Shown in pieces: positions 36,088 through 47,109 of a stretch of DNA of 64,000 nucleotides. The stretch is from Diphasiastrum complanatum. Lineage: Eukaryota > Streptophyta > Lycopodiopsida > Lycopodiales > Lycopodiaceae. The stretch lies in the NCBI GenBank assembly GCA_029204225.1, contig CM055101.1:30842519-30906518 (forward strand), given 5' to 3'. Positions within the stretch are counted from its first letter, which is position 1. The number at the start of each line of letters is the position of its first letter. The position numbers were made by a program, and so were the translations under genes. The notes under the pieces are model-generated. The model searched no databases, was not told the DNA's origin, and was given only the letters and a program-made list of their open reading frames with translations.

Positions 36088-37990
36088 ATGTTTGAGACCA
36101 TTCTTGTGAGACACTTTTACACTCGCATTTTATTACAGATCTTTTGCCTTATACACGAGTCCTTTCATGATATTGTGTCTGCTTGGTCATACATGCCTAA
36201 TATCAAAAGTGAATGGTATTTTCTATTTGATGTTTTTTGCAATTTTGATATTGAAAATCTACCTTCATGTTCTTGCTCTTCTCTGAAACGTTTCAAAAAT
36301 TTTATTTCAGAAAAATTTGAACATGTACTTACAACGGACTGCAAAATTATTAGAAGTAAGTACCTCAAAAAATCCATAGAAAAAAGTTTTAATCATATCA
36401 CTTTGAAACATTCATGCATACACAATGTTGCTAATGAACTATATGATGGTTGGATGAAGCTTATGAGACTTTTAACCTGTTTATGCAATGATGGACAAAG
36501 ATACAGTTCTAAAAGATGCTGATATATGTAGACTTGCCGCTATTGAGTTCTTAAAAGAAAAAAAATGGATTCAAGGAAAACATTGCAAAAAAAGATTGAT
36601 GCCAATAATGAACATCAATGGCTAACCAAATATCTATATGTCGATGGTGTTGATAAAACACAACATAATCCATGCTTCATTTGTATTCATCTTGTTAGAA
36701 AGCTTGCAATTGAAAGGCTTGATAGTCAAGAATTTGAACCTTTTCCTGACAAATCAAACAATTATGTTCAGTACTCTATAGAACATATAAAAGCTACCAT
36801 GGAAAATGTACTACCCAATGATTTCATTTATTCTAGTGAACTTCCCTATCTTTTATGCACTTTCAAAGCTCATAGAAATTCTCTCAGATGGATCACAAAC
36901 GCCCATGAGTGCTATTTTTCTAGACTCGCTAAATCCCTAACAGGGGTTCTTAGTATGCTGTATCCTTTCATGATGAAAGGAGTAGGCCTTAAGGCAAAAA
37001 CATACAAGAGCTACCTAAATGGAGATACAATTTTACTTTGGCAATGTGACTCCTCTGTCGATTTCTATCTCAATATATCCAAGGACATTTGCTGCATAAA
37101 AGCCATGGACATCTCCAAATGCTACGAAAATATACCCTTGGATGGACTGGATGGTCTTAAGACTGTCATAAATAAACTGATCATGTTTGCCTTCAATTTT
37201 ACAAAGGAAAAAACTCTTCATTATAAATGGATAGCAAGAGTCAGAGATTTTCAATGGACCTGGAACAAGAAAAATTCAGCAGAATAGAATGCTATTGACA
37301 TGGAAACGATTTGTGAATGGAATTCCATGCTGATAGACAATTGCATTGTCAAACTTGGAAATCATACTTGGAGACAAATTAGGATAATTCCCATGGGTTT
37401 CTCTTGCTCATTGTTATGGTGTAACTGGTATCTCTCATATTTTGAAATGCGGCTTATCAAAAGGTCAATAGCAAAATTGAAGCAAACACAATTTATGAAT
37501 GATTTCAAATATTCATTCAGATATATTGATGACATATGCTTTATCAACAACCCCCTTATAAGGAAATTCCTAGACAAAACACAACCTAGAATGCCGACGG
37601 ATAATCCTTTCTGGATTTATCCATTAGAATATCTTGATATCAATGAAAGCGAAATGGCCAACAATATGGTAAACTTTTTGAATAATAACCATTGCTTTTG
37701 ACCCTATAAATGGTGCAATACTCCTTTCTAAATATGACAAAAGGATTTACCTTTCCGTTGTTTACAATACATACATTTGGCCTCCAATAAACCAATTTAT
37801 AATTCCTATAAGATCATTGTTTCCCAAGTTATTGTAGCTATGTATTGTTGTAATAAACAACAAATGTTTTTGAAAGAGGTTAAGACTTTATGTGAAGCAT
37901 TCCAAAAAATGGTTTTTTGAAAGACAAGTATGTTTGATCATCGATAAACTACTCACACAAGAAACTTTTCCTTGACTATCTTTTGATTTG
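36088..37990 (+). pseudogene. reverse transcriptase of element I
   Basis: Open pieces 36088-36522, 36565-37287 and 37300-37701 share one frame, with a local frame slip near 36500-36570. Upstream of the palm is FEHVLTTDCKIIRSKYLKKS then FNHITLKHS. Palm motif A is AMDISKCYENIPLDG, with the catalytic Asp. A motif B-like segment is RIIPMGFSCSLLWCNWYLSY. Motif C is FRYIDDICFI with both Asp residues. After 37701 another frame continues a thumb-like part (LPFRCLQYIHLASNKPIYNS, then YKIIVSQVIVAMY). All three catalytic Asp are kept although the frame is broken. The D-Y-NIP form of motif A and the Y-I-D-D box recall Penelope-like elements and telomerase rather than LTR or LINE elements, but the assignment needs a profile search. 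Confidence 0.6.
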
Positions 37991-38079
37991 CCTACAAATA
38001 TTTACTCTTCCTTGGTGGGCAGTTAGCTTTCCCTTAGGGGGAGCTTGAGGGATTCACTGACTGCGGGTTTGGTTGGTGG

Positions 38080-38282
<203 letters not shown>

Positions 38283-40357
38283 TGGGCTCTGTTGCATACA
38301 TATACTACTTTATTTGCTCCATGAGTTTTTGCAGGTAGCATTTGTCTTGTACAAACCAAATTCATAGAGGTGCCTGAAAATGCTTTACTATGTTGGACCC
38401 CACACAAATAAAAGTTTTTCTTTTTTAAATGGTGGAAAAATTGGAAATCCTTCGATGGCCATGATTTATGCACATTATGGACATTCAATCTAATGGTGAG
38501 CAATAATCTGCACTTAGTGCACGTAAGTGTGCTCTGGTTTCTATACATAAGAAGATTACACAACACCCTATTCTTTTACTCTTCCTGCTCTCTTGCTCTC
38601 TCTATCCCTTGCTCTTGCTCTCTCAGTTTTTTTCTCTACTGTGATTGTTGATGATTGGAGAAGAGAAGGCTTGTGAATGTCCTTGAAGAGTAATCATGTG
38701 AACGATACTGTAAACAAAGGTAAGCATATTATCCATGACTTGGTATAATAGTAACTCGCTGTTAAAGGTAGGAATTTGCTAAGCTTTGTTGTGTAGAAAG
38801 AATGCTCATAGTTTGCTATGAATATTGTGGTTTAATAGCAAATTCTGGCTTGCAAACTTTTGTTGGAAACTTTACAATCAAGCACTGACTCAAAGAGTAG
38901 GAGTGGGTACATGTATTATACAAACCTTTTCATGCTTAAGGTAGGTGATGGCTAGCACATGATGATAATCATTACGTTTTTGTGTACACATATGATAATG
39001 GAGTGGTTGCTGGCCAGTGCCTTCTCTGATGAGAGATTGGCCGTTGGCCAGTGCTTTTTGATGACCAATAGATCGCGATACTACCTGCAATTCATAATGG
39101 CTATGATTATATGCAATGCTCCACACATTTTTCAGGGTTGGTGGCCATAAAAAATGCGAGGGACCACTCTCCTTTCATGTGGTTTTCTAAAAACCAAAAG
39201 TAATAGCATTTGATGATGTACATGCTATCTCTATACTCGATTGGCTCCAGTTGTATGCTTGGTTAGTATGATAAACCTATGATGATATCTGCTATTGATA
39301 ACTGATAATATTACGGTGATGATTAAGGAAGCTGTATGAAGAATGCTTTATTCTCTTGAGAAGACATGTGTTTACAATAACTGATAATCAATAAATGTTG
39401 GGTACTATAAAGTAAGGAATGCTCACGAAGAATAGCAACTGCGTCATGAATCTTCGAGAAAACAATCAACTAACTATTGATGAAGACATTATAAGGTTTA
39501 AAGAATACGATTAATGCATATAAGTACGAATTACACATGACCACTTTCTGAAAATGAATGGCACGGTAATTGACCCAATACTTTTGGTTTGAATGCTTTA
39601 GCATGTAGGTGATTCGTTTAAACAACTGAAGATGGATAGCTCGCAGAAAATGACCTCACCTCTCATTCGGGTATGATACTTTATGGAATATCATCGACAC
39701 GGAGGATAGCCTAACTCATTACTATGGTCTGACTCATACATGCATGAGAAACTTCAAGAGTTGCTTTTAATAATTCTTAAGTAATGATTCTAGAAAATGC
39801 TGATCCAGCATGTGTATAAGTTGATAAGGGTTTGTGTTATCGCAAAAAAAAAAAGTTTTCCTACATGTTAATCTAGTTGTTATAAGTAATGCCATGGACT
39901 TATATGGAGCTCGACTATGGTACACTTGAATGGCATGGATTTGCCCAAGTCGTTCAGTGCTTGGACTCCCAAATGTTTTTTATGGGAAATCTATGGGGCT
40001 AGTATAGCACAAATCTGACCAAAAACCTGCTCTTAGTTAGTAAAATCACAGATTTGGGTCAGAGGGTCGAATTTGATAGACATGGCTACACTATTTTTGA
40101 CAAATCTAGAAAAGTTATTGCTTTCAGTAGAAGGTGTGGCAATTTGTACAAAATCAGTCACTCCTATTCTACTAGTCATTATTCTCCTTCCTACTAATCG
40201 ACTAATCGATTTTAATCTTTGTCCATTTGTTTATCTAGTTCTGTGGAATTTTTCTGCGTTTTTATACAGTCTACAAAATTACAAGTGTTTTTACACAGTC
40301 TGTAGAAATACATGGAGTTTGACAACAGTGTCGGGTCTTCTCTCTCTACAAAAACCC
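38283..40357. other. no gene seen
   Basis: About 2 kb of AT-rich sequence with short, family-less ORFs and a short A run near 39843. No LTR ends, RNA genes or coding homology recognised. Confidence 0.6.
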
Positions 40358-41379
40358 CGACAGTTTCGTCTTTTCACCACAATCAATCAACACTGTGAAA
40401 AATACAAAAAAATAGTGTCATATTTTTTGCATTTTTTGCTTGTCAAGAATCTCATGTATTTATTACAGTGTCATGTTTTTTGTATTTTTTGCCTGTCAGA
40501 AATCTCGTGTAAAAATGTAGTGTCATTTTTTTCGCATTTTTCGCTTGTCAGGAATTACGAGTAAAAATAAAGTGTCACATTTTTTGCCTATCTTAGTTTA
40601 CGTTCATTTATACAGAGTGACAGTATACGTTCATTTATACAGATAGACTGTTTATGGCCAATTGTCACCACTTATCAGCAATCAATTTCTGAGAAGGAAT
40701 TGGATGAATGCCAACGAACTCCAGCCAACTGGCAATCACATTTGATGACCTAAATACTTAGTATAAATCAATTGTTCATACATTTCACAATAACAACGGA
40801 AATTCTGTAGAAATCGTGATCGTGAAGAAGTGGAGTGTTCTTACACAACGCTTCTTGCACTCTCATCAAGCAGATCGTTCACGATCAGAAGTATTGTAGT
40901 TAGCTCTCTATCAAGCTTTCAAGCTTGAACTCTCTTGAGCATTCTAGCTCAGTCTTTTGGACATTATTTTAGAGTTGCTATTGTGCTACTACTTATCAGC
41001 AAAGTCGCTTATTATCAGACTTATTCTCAGTTACTCAGAGATATTTTAGAGTGCGCGGTATCTATCCGCTATTGTTTTGCACTCATTAGCATCTAATCTT
41101 GTTTTTCAGAATCAATATTATCTTCTTATTGCGTTCAGTATGTGTCAGAATGCATACATCTCTGTAATGTTTTGTAACTGATAAAAATTGTTTGAGAATT
41201 CAATACTTTATGTTTGGCTACGTAATCACTTAGTATCTAGCGATTTCAAAGTTAGTTGCTAAAGATTGAATGTGATTTCCATCACCATAGTTTTGTTCAA
41301 TGTTGATAGGCGTAGTCATGCATTAGAAGTAGGAAAAGTTTTTTGTTTCTGCTATACACTTTGTGTCCTATTTTCGACA
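40358..41379 (+). repeat. 5' LTR of element J (left end not defined)
   Basis: The right end ...CGACA abuts the primer site. A TATA-like AGTATAAATC lies near 40758. The internal part 40640-40935 is closely similar to 50830-51098. The left limit is only where similarity to that second copy starts; the true TG end was not found. Confidence 0.65.
40414..40602 (+). repeat. 52-53-base minisatellite in the LTR of element J
   Basis: Units start at 40414, 40467, 40519 and 40571 with the pattern AGTGTCATNTTTTTTGCATT then TTTTGCYTGTCAGGAATCTC. There are about 3.5 copies with substitutions. The related LTR fragment at 50.78 kb carries a single unit. Confidence 0.85.
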
Positions 41380-41391
41380 TGGTATCAGAGC
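41380..41391 (+). other. tRNA primer-binding site of element J
   Basis: TGGTATCAGAGC immediately after the LTR end, identical to the site of element A and typical of copia. The next bases contain further imperfect copies of GTATCAGA, which are leader sequence and not extra primer sites. Confidence 0.85.
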
Positions 41392-41671
41392 ATACCTACA
41401 TAGTATCAGAACATACTATCATAGTATCAGTGCTAATCACTACTTCTTTATCTGAACCATTATGGTATCAGACTTGTGATCTCTATCAGGGCCTAATACT
41501 ATTTCAATATTAGAGCAAAAAACTCTAATACTTGATATCTTTCGCGATATCAAATTAATATCATAGTCTTCAGTTCCTTTTACCCTTTTAGTATCAGAGA
41601 ATTGATTTCATGTTGTTGGCATCACTACATCTTAGCGTCATCGATACAATTGAGAGTAGACTAACTTCCAG

Positions 41672-42280
41672 ATGAATTCTCAGAGTAAAGTTGGTCTTAT
41701 CGCAGACAAGTTGAATGGATCCAATTATCATTTGTGGAGATTTAAGATGAAGACCTTGCTAATTGCCAACGAGATATGGGATGTTGTTATAGGTATCAAA
41801 GTGAAACTTGAAGACGACATTGAAGACTCAAAGGAAATAGAAGGATGGTAAACTTTTGCACTTATTATCCTCCATATATCAGATACTCAAATTGGACACA
41901 TAGCTGAAGCCAAAACTTCAAAAGAAGTTTGGGACAACCTGAGCTCACTATATGGCGTGAGGGACGTAACTACCAAGTTACACCTACGAAGGAAATTCTT
42001 CACACTCAAGATGTCAAATGGTGATTCTCTTTAGAGTCACATCAACCAGTTTAAGAATATCTTGCGACAGATGGCCACTATCAGATCAGTCATAGACGAT
42101 CAAGACACAATCATGACATGGCTTTCAAGCTTGCCCTCTACATATGAGAATTGGGTGATGATCATATCGACACACTCAGACTTAACTCTTACTAACTAGA
42201 GTTATCACTATGTTGCTGCAAGAAGATAATCAAAGAAGTCAAGACACTTTGTCTAGCTTGTTGGCTGATTCTGATGAATC
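41672..42280 (+). pseudogene. copia gag remnant (element J)
   Basis: ATG at 41672, then VGLIADKLNGSNYHLWRFKM and KTLLIANEIWDVVIG. After a stop near 41850 it continues with TSKEVWDNLSSLYGVRDVTT, KLHLRRKFFTLKM, and WLSSLPSTYENWVMIISTHS. This is clearly the same Gag family as element A (TSKDALDLLSNIYETHDVTT, RLHLRRKFFTLSM). At least three stops are present and the frame dissolves after about 42200. The zinc knuckle is not reached. Confidence 0.8.
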
Positions 42281-42459
42281 CCCAAGATACTCGGACAAAG
42301 CAACTCAAGAGCACCTCTCACCTTAGACTGAGGAGGTCTCTGAGAAAACGAGATGAACGAAGACTGAGAGCTGAGTATGAGAGCCGAGAAATGCTAGTTA
42401 AAAATGACAAGCAAGAACTGTGTAAGCCTCATGGTGAATCCCGAAAGGTGGAATGACCA

Positions 42460-43388
42460 TGTAGGAACTAGTATTTCTAGGCAAATGTAATAAATGCAAG
42501 TAGACTCTTCTTAAAGAAAGTAGAGGGAGCCACATTTTGATGGTGACCTCTAGTGGGGAGCATTATTCCACTTGTGATTTGTGAAATGTGGAAATTCCAC
42601 TAGAATGCCACCTAAGGAGCTCTCTTGCTTATTTAAGAGACTCTCTCTTTGTGAATTGTATCAACTCCATACTGAAATGAGAAGAGCCTTCATGAGTTGG
42701 TGCAACCCTTGGGCTCCTTGATCATGCTTGTTTCTTGAGTGATGCATTTATGATCTTGCTCTTCCCTCCTTTTGTGTGTGGTTGTGGACTGTAGAGTGGA
42801 TTTGTTGCTTTTGTAGAGTGGATTAGATTTCATGTTTTCTTGTGGAATAATGTAGGAGCCAGCATTCAAGTAAACTAAATAGGTTGGATCTGTGGCGTGA
42901 TTCTTGCATATCTCTGTACAATCTAGTTCTTGATGTTCTTGGGATGTCCAAGAATCAATAGACTGGTTGGTTTCTTCTAACATGCTGTAGTTTAGCTTTG
43001 TTTCTTGTTTTTGTCAAGCTATGCAAGGTAGCTCAGTGTTAATGTAGTGTAGGCTCTGATTTCAGTCCGTTTTAAGTGTAGGTAGCTGTAGAAAACTACT
43101 GAACGTTCATTGGTTTGCATGTTGGTCTGTGAATGAGCGTTCTAGGCTTGCATCTTAATGTAGAATGTAAGTGCATTCAAGAGTGACATCCCCGAGTAGT
43201 CCTCTGACAGGCAGGACATAAAGAAAATACTACAATGAAACTTTGTTTCCTTCTGTCTAGGTTGGCATCGTAAAATCAAGAAACCATCTAACGACTGCCA
43301 TGAAGCCTGATAACAGGCAGAAACGGTTCTGTAAGCCAGAAGCAGAAAACTAAACAACAGGTCCTCTAGAGCAGGGGATATGTCAACA
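42460..43388 (+). repeat. 5' LTR of element K
   Basis: 929 bases from TGTAGGAAC to GTCAACA. A TATA-like TTATTTAAGA at about 42629-42638 lies in plus orientation. The left edge coincides with the break in gag J. Confidence 0.55.
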
Positions 43389-43390
43389 TT

Positions 43391-43404
43391 TGGTGCCATT
43401 GCCC
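43391..43404 (+). other. primer-binding-site-like sequence of element K
   Basis: TGGTGCCATTGCCC two bases after the LTR end; it differs at few positions from the TGGCGCCGTTGCC sequence at this place in Athila/Tat-type elements. Confidence 0.5.
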
Positions 43405-43639
43405 ATTGAACTCCAACACCTTCTACATCAAAATCCCGAAACCTTGTCCACGTTCAGATCTCTGCAACAACATTCCAATTCTTTAAAGAAATCTAAGTTT
43501 CTACACATTGACCAGAGCCACATCATTGGCTACATCATTCCCAAATCCACGAGCTATTAGCCTCGCCAATCACTTGTCAACAAACACACTCACAGACTTG
43601 GATTCGATTCTATTCAAGCTCACGCTCCTCCCGTTATGC

Positions 43640-44170
43640 ACGTTGAAATCTCAACCGGAGCCCAAGCTTTGAATCTCAACCAGAGCACAACGCCCATCTC
43701 AATCGGTGCACCTCTTGAAATCTCAACCGGAGGGCCTCATCAGATCTCAACCGAAGCCCAATGCTGAAATCTCAACCGAAGCCCAGCTTAAAGTCTCAAC
43801 TGGAGCTCTCTGTAAATTCTCAACCGGAGCTCTCTGTGAAATCTCAACCGGAGCACCGCTTCAGATCTCAACCGGAGCATCTAACTCAATTCTCAACCAA
43901 AGGCCTCACTTAAATCTCAACCGAAGGCACACCTGGAATCTCAACAGGAGCTCACGCTTCAGATCTCAACCGAAGCACCGCTTCAGATCTCAATCGGAGC
44001 ACTCTGCTCACAGCTCAACCGGAGCTCACGCTTCAAATCTCAACCAGAGCTCCAGGTCCTAGCTCAACCGGAGCTCACGCTTCAAATCTCAACTGAAGTC
44101 TAGCTTCAAAACTCAACCGGAGCTCCAGCTCACAACTCAACTAGAGCTCATGCATTAATTCTCAACTGAA
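43640..44170 (+). repeat. degenerate about 25-base minisatellite array 1 (TCTCAACCGGAGC core)
   Basis: About 22 units of 23-26 bases. Each has a conserved core close to AATCTCAACCGGAGC and a more variable 9-12-base part such as TCACGCTTC or TCTCTGTA. Unit lengths are not multiples of three, so the repeated peptides read across it (ISTGA, LNRSS) change frame and are not evidence of a protein. Confidence 0.9.
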
Positions 44171-44899
44171 GAACTCTGTTGCCTCTGCCCTCCAACCGCA
44201 TCACATCGCCTTCCATCGAAGGTCCAACCATCGCAACAATCGAAACCCTTCATCCACACTCCACTGCAACACCCGCATTCAATCGCACCAATTCGCACTC
44301 TCCCCACCTTACAGGCCACCTCCATCTCCATCTGCATTAACCCCAACACCCGCATTTCCCAGTTGCAAGCTCCTTCCACCGTTGCAACCACATGCCATCG
44401 CATTCACAGACCTTCTGCACTCCATCATCAAAACTACCCTCCCATGACATATCATCAAAATTGCCATCGGACCACTATCCACTTCCGCAGCATTCCATCG
44501 CACACAATCGCAAACGGACCACCTTCACCTCCATCCGTTTCCGTCGCATTACCCCGCATTCACCCTGAAACGAAACCATCGCAATCACCGTTCATCCATA
44601 TTACCACTGCAACCACAGCTTCTACCTTTGCCCATCACAGCCACATCAGACCATAATCAAACAACCCTACGACTGCCATCGGACACCCTCACCGCAATAC
44701 CCAAACTCCCATCTGTCCGTCGCACCCGCAATCCACCGCAATTCGACCTTCAACGGTCCCGCCATTTTTGACCACACTTCACCTTGACCAGTCGTACCCG
44801 CTTTGGGCCATTGCGACCGCATTCGATTATAAACGACCGCATCCCATTCGTCGTCACCACACATTCCTCCACACAGACCTTCATGGTCCGTCCATTCCC
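44171..44899 (+). repeat. C/A-rich segment 1
   Basis: Strongly C/A-biased plus strand with reiterated CATCGCA, CCACCGCAA and CGCATTC words. Parts recur in the later C/A-rich segment, for example TCCACTTCCGCAGCATTCCA near 44480 and again near 45512. No gene recognised. Confidence 0.7.
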
Positions 44900-45290
44900 T
44901 CATGCTCAAATCTCAACCGGAGCAGACAACCATTCGTCAAATCTCGACCGGAGCAAGAGCCACTGTCAAATCTCAACCGAAACTCAGAAAAATCTCGACC
45001 GGAGCATTCTGCTGAAATCTCGACCGGAGCTCCAACGCAAATCTCAACCGGAGCTCCCGTTTCAAATCTCAACCGAAGCTCAGAGCACCCTACTCACAGC
45101 TCAACCGAAGCTCCCGCTTCAAATCTCAACCGAAGCTCAGAGCACCCTACTCACAGCTCAACTGGAGCTCACACTGTCAAATCTCAACCGGAGCTCTCTG
45201 TCAATTCTCAACCGGAGCCATCTAAGCAATCTCAACCGGAATGAGCTGTTAGATCTCAACCGACAGAATTCACTCCAGCTCAACCAACGG
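44900..45290 (+). repeat. degenerate minisatellite array 2 (same core as array 1)
   Basis: About 15 units with the same core, more uneven in length (20-32 bases), including TCTCGACCGGAGC variants and an internal duplication of about 57 bases (around 45065-45180). Confidence 0.9.
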
Positions 45291-46160
45291 AACCCGCACT
45301 CCATCCTAGCTTCCCATCCACTCGCACTCCGCCGTTGTCACCGTCCACAACCACATTCGCCCACTTTCCTCACCTCCGCATCAGACCACAATCAAACAAC
45401 CCTTCGATTGCCCACGGCCGCCTTCAACCACCTTACAGACCACCTCAACATCCATCCGTAATCACCCGTCACAACTGCCCTCCCACAACATCTCATCGCC
45501 ATTGGACCACTGTCCACTTCCGCAGCATTCCATCGCAACCTCCCCACATCACGACCACCGCAAGCATCCACATTACACAGTTACACCTACCTTCACCCGT
45601 CGCAACCATCTCACACCGCAATACTACGAGCATACGACTACCCATAGCCCCTTCAATCCAAACGGATCGCACTCCCATCGTATTCACCAACACACTCCCT
45701 CCACCGTCAGGACCGCAATCCAGGCCCATCCTTCCTTCACCCGTATTTCAATCTCCCCCATCTTTACCCCGTCATAACCGACATTTACCGCAACTCACAC
45801 TTACCACCACATTCGCACTGCACCAAACACCATTACCACCGTAGCTGACCATTTCTCCACCGCCACAATAGCTTTGCACCTGTCACATCCGCATCCAACC
45901 GCATTTACATCGCCCTACGACTACATTCATCCGCCCCTGATCGCAACAGACCGCCACAACCTGTAACTGATCGCACTAACCGCACGAATTCCGACTGTTC
46001 ACTAAACCCGTAACGGACCACATTTACACCACCTCCGCTGACACCGCTAACAACGTCATCTATAGTTGCCACCACAACCACATCCGTTGAAACCGCAAGT
46101 TACAACCGCAAACTGCAATCCACCGTAACCGTAAACTGTAACCGTAGGAACTGCAAAAAT
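45291..46160 (+). repeat. C/A-rich segment 2
   Basis: Follows array 2 as segment 1 follows array 1 and shares several blocks with it (AATCAAACAACCCT, GACCACTGTCCACTTCCGCA), so array plus segment form a partly duplicated unit. It ends in GTAACCGTAAACTGTAACCG-type repeats and an A-rich run at 46158-46172. Confidence 0.7.
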
Positions 46161-46222
46161 TCAAAAAAAAAAAAAAACAAATCAGAAAATCCAAACAACA
46201 ATAAAAAACTAACCAGTACCCA

Positions 46223-46561
46223 ATGGACCAACAAAACGATCCTCAAGTCCCAGACGATTATCCATACGAGATCAGGTCCCCTGTAGCTGAACAAATCAGA
46301 CGTCATAGGGTCTACCGAATGAGAGCCGAACTCCCAAACTTGCTGCTCAATCAAGAAGTTTCTTGTAAACTTCTATATCACCGTCCAATACACCAGCTCC
46401 ATAATGCAAAAAGACAATATGCAATGAGTCCTTGTCGAAAGAAAGTCAAGCCGATATTCCGTTACTTGCTACCATGTCCGACTATGAGCAACCTCCACAG
46501 GGAATTGACAGTTTTTCTCCCCTTCTACAACCTCAAATCTATTTGTCTTTCCACATGCTGA
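46223..46561 (+). CDS. unrecognised 112-codon ORF after the K leader
   Basis: Begins MDQQNDPQVPDDYPYEIRSP and is rich in charged and Pro residues to about residue 70, after which composition becomes less protein-like. A second frame (46432-46665) carries YEQPPQGIDSFSPLLQPQIY, so a frameshift near 46435 is possible. The first ATG follows an A-rich stretch at the end of the leader, where gag would be expected in element K. I see no capsid or zinc-knuckle signature and do not assign a function. Confidence 0.3.
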   Translation: MDQQNDPQVPDDYPYEIRSPVAEQIRRHRVYRMRAELPNLLLNQEVSCKLLYHRPIHQLHNAKRQYAMSPCRKKVKPIFRYLLPCPTMSNLHRELTVFLPFYNLKSICLSTC

Positions 46562-46670
46562 TAAGATTTCCAATGTGCCAATACACAATATTTCTCGGAT
46601 TCGGAAATCTAGATAGAAATTTGGTTTCGTTGTTCACAGAGGTCCTCAGGACAGTACCTCAATGATACTT

Positions 46671-47109
46671 GCATCTCAAGCTATATCTTACAATATCTAC
46701 TATCAATGATGGTAGATTTTAGTGTCACCAACCCTGTCTTATTTTGACAAGGGCATATCTGACTAAGTCACATTACTCTACAAAGCAGCTGAAATATTGC
46801 AACTATCAAGGTGAATTATCAATGTCGATGAATACAAGTTTTGTTCGACAATGTTATATAGTTGTCACTCTCTGTAACATTTGTTTATTTCTTTGTTTCT
46901 CTTCACTTATTTTATGTGATTGATTTTTGCATGAGGAATAGCTACTACAAGAGAGTCTTCTGTAGAGCATCTCCAGAACACATTTTCATTCATCTATCCA
47001 TCTTCACATTACCTTGTACAATAGTTTAGGACTTTTGAGAAATATCAGAAATCCGTGTATAGTCAGAGTTCACTCCTGCATCTCATTGCCATATTAATCT
47101 TTGAGTCAA
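46671..47109. other. no gene seen
   Basis: AT-rich sequence lying between the K remnant and the end of the gag L frame; no LTR end, protease or polypurine tract identified. Confidence 0.55.

Larger units (their letters stand above)
34560..38060 (+). mobile_element. decayed element I with an unusual (PLE/TERT-like?) reverse transcriptase
   Basis: A single plus-strand coding region with many frameshifts appears to run about 3.4 kb, from an unrecognised N-terminal part (34560-36060) into a reverse transcriptase (36088 to about 37990). No LTRs, primer site, gag or protease are seen around it, and no copia or gypsy RT motifs. It lies between (CT)n tracts 2 and 3. The RT is closest in pattern to Penelope-like or other non-LTR protist/plant reverse transcriptases. 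I did not recognise a GIY-YIG or AP endonuclease. Confidence 0.5.
40358..42459 (+). mobile_element. copia element J: LTR, primer site and gag remnant
   Basis: LTR (about 40358-41379) with an internal minisatellite, primer site (41380-41391), short leader and a gag pseudogene (41672-42280). It breaks off at 42459, where the LTR of gypsy K begins. The LTR segment 40358-40935 recurs at about 50712-51098. Confidence 0.75.
42460..46670 (+). mobile_element. gypsy-type element K: LTR, primer site and very long repetitive leader
   Basis: A TG...CA segment at 42460-43388 followed by TTTGGTGCCATTGCCC, which resembles the TTTGGCGCCGTTGCCG primer-site region of plant Athila/Tat gypsy elements. Then comes about 2.8 kb of non-coding, C/A-rich sequence with two minisatellite arrays, and an unrecognised ORF at 46223. 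No pol follows, and no second LTR is seen. The assignment to gypsy rests on the LTR/primer-site arrangement only. Confidence 0.5.

Noticed and set aside
41395-41470. Several extra GTATCAGA-like primer sites after element J's LTR
   Set aside because: Only the first directly abuts an LTR end; the others are leader sequence with similar words and no LTR boundary.
42690-42983. 97-codon minus-strand ORF inside the K LTR
   Set aside because: Falls entirely within an LTR next to its promoter region and resembles nothing known.
43640-45290. CRISPR-like repeat-spacer array
   Set aside because: Repeats are only about 13-15 bases and degenerate, spacers are short and similar to each other, there are no cas genes, and the setting is a plant genome with retroelements. 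It is a minisatellite.
43706-45461. Proteins with ISTGA / LNRSS repeats read across the minisatellites
   Set aside because: Unit lengths are not multiples of three, so the repeated peptide shifts between frames from unit to unit; overlapping ORFs appear in several frames.
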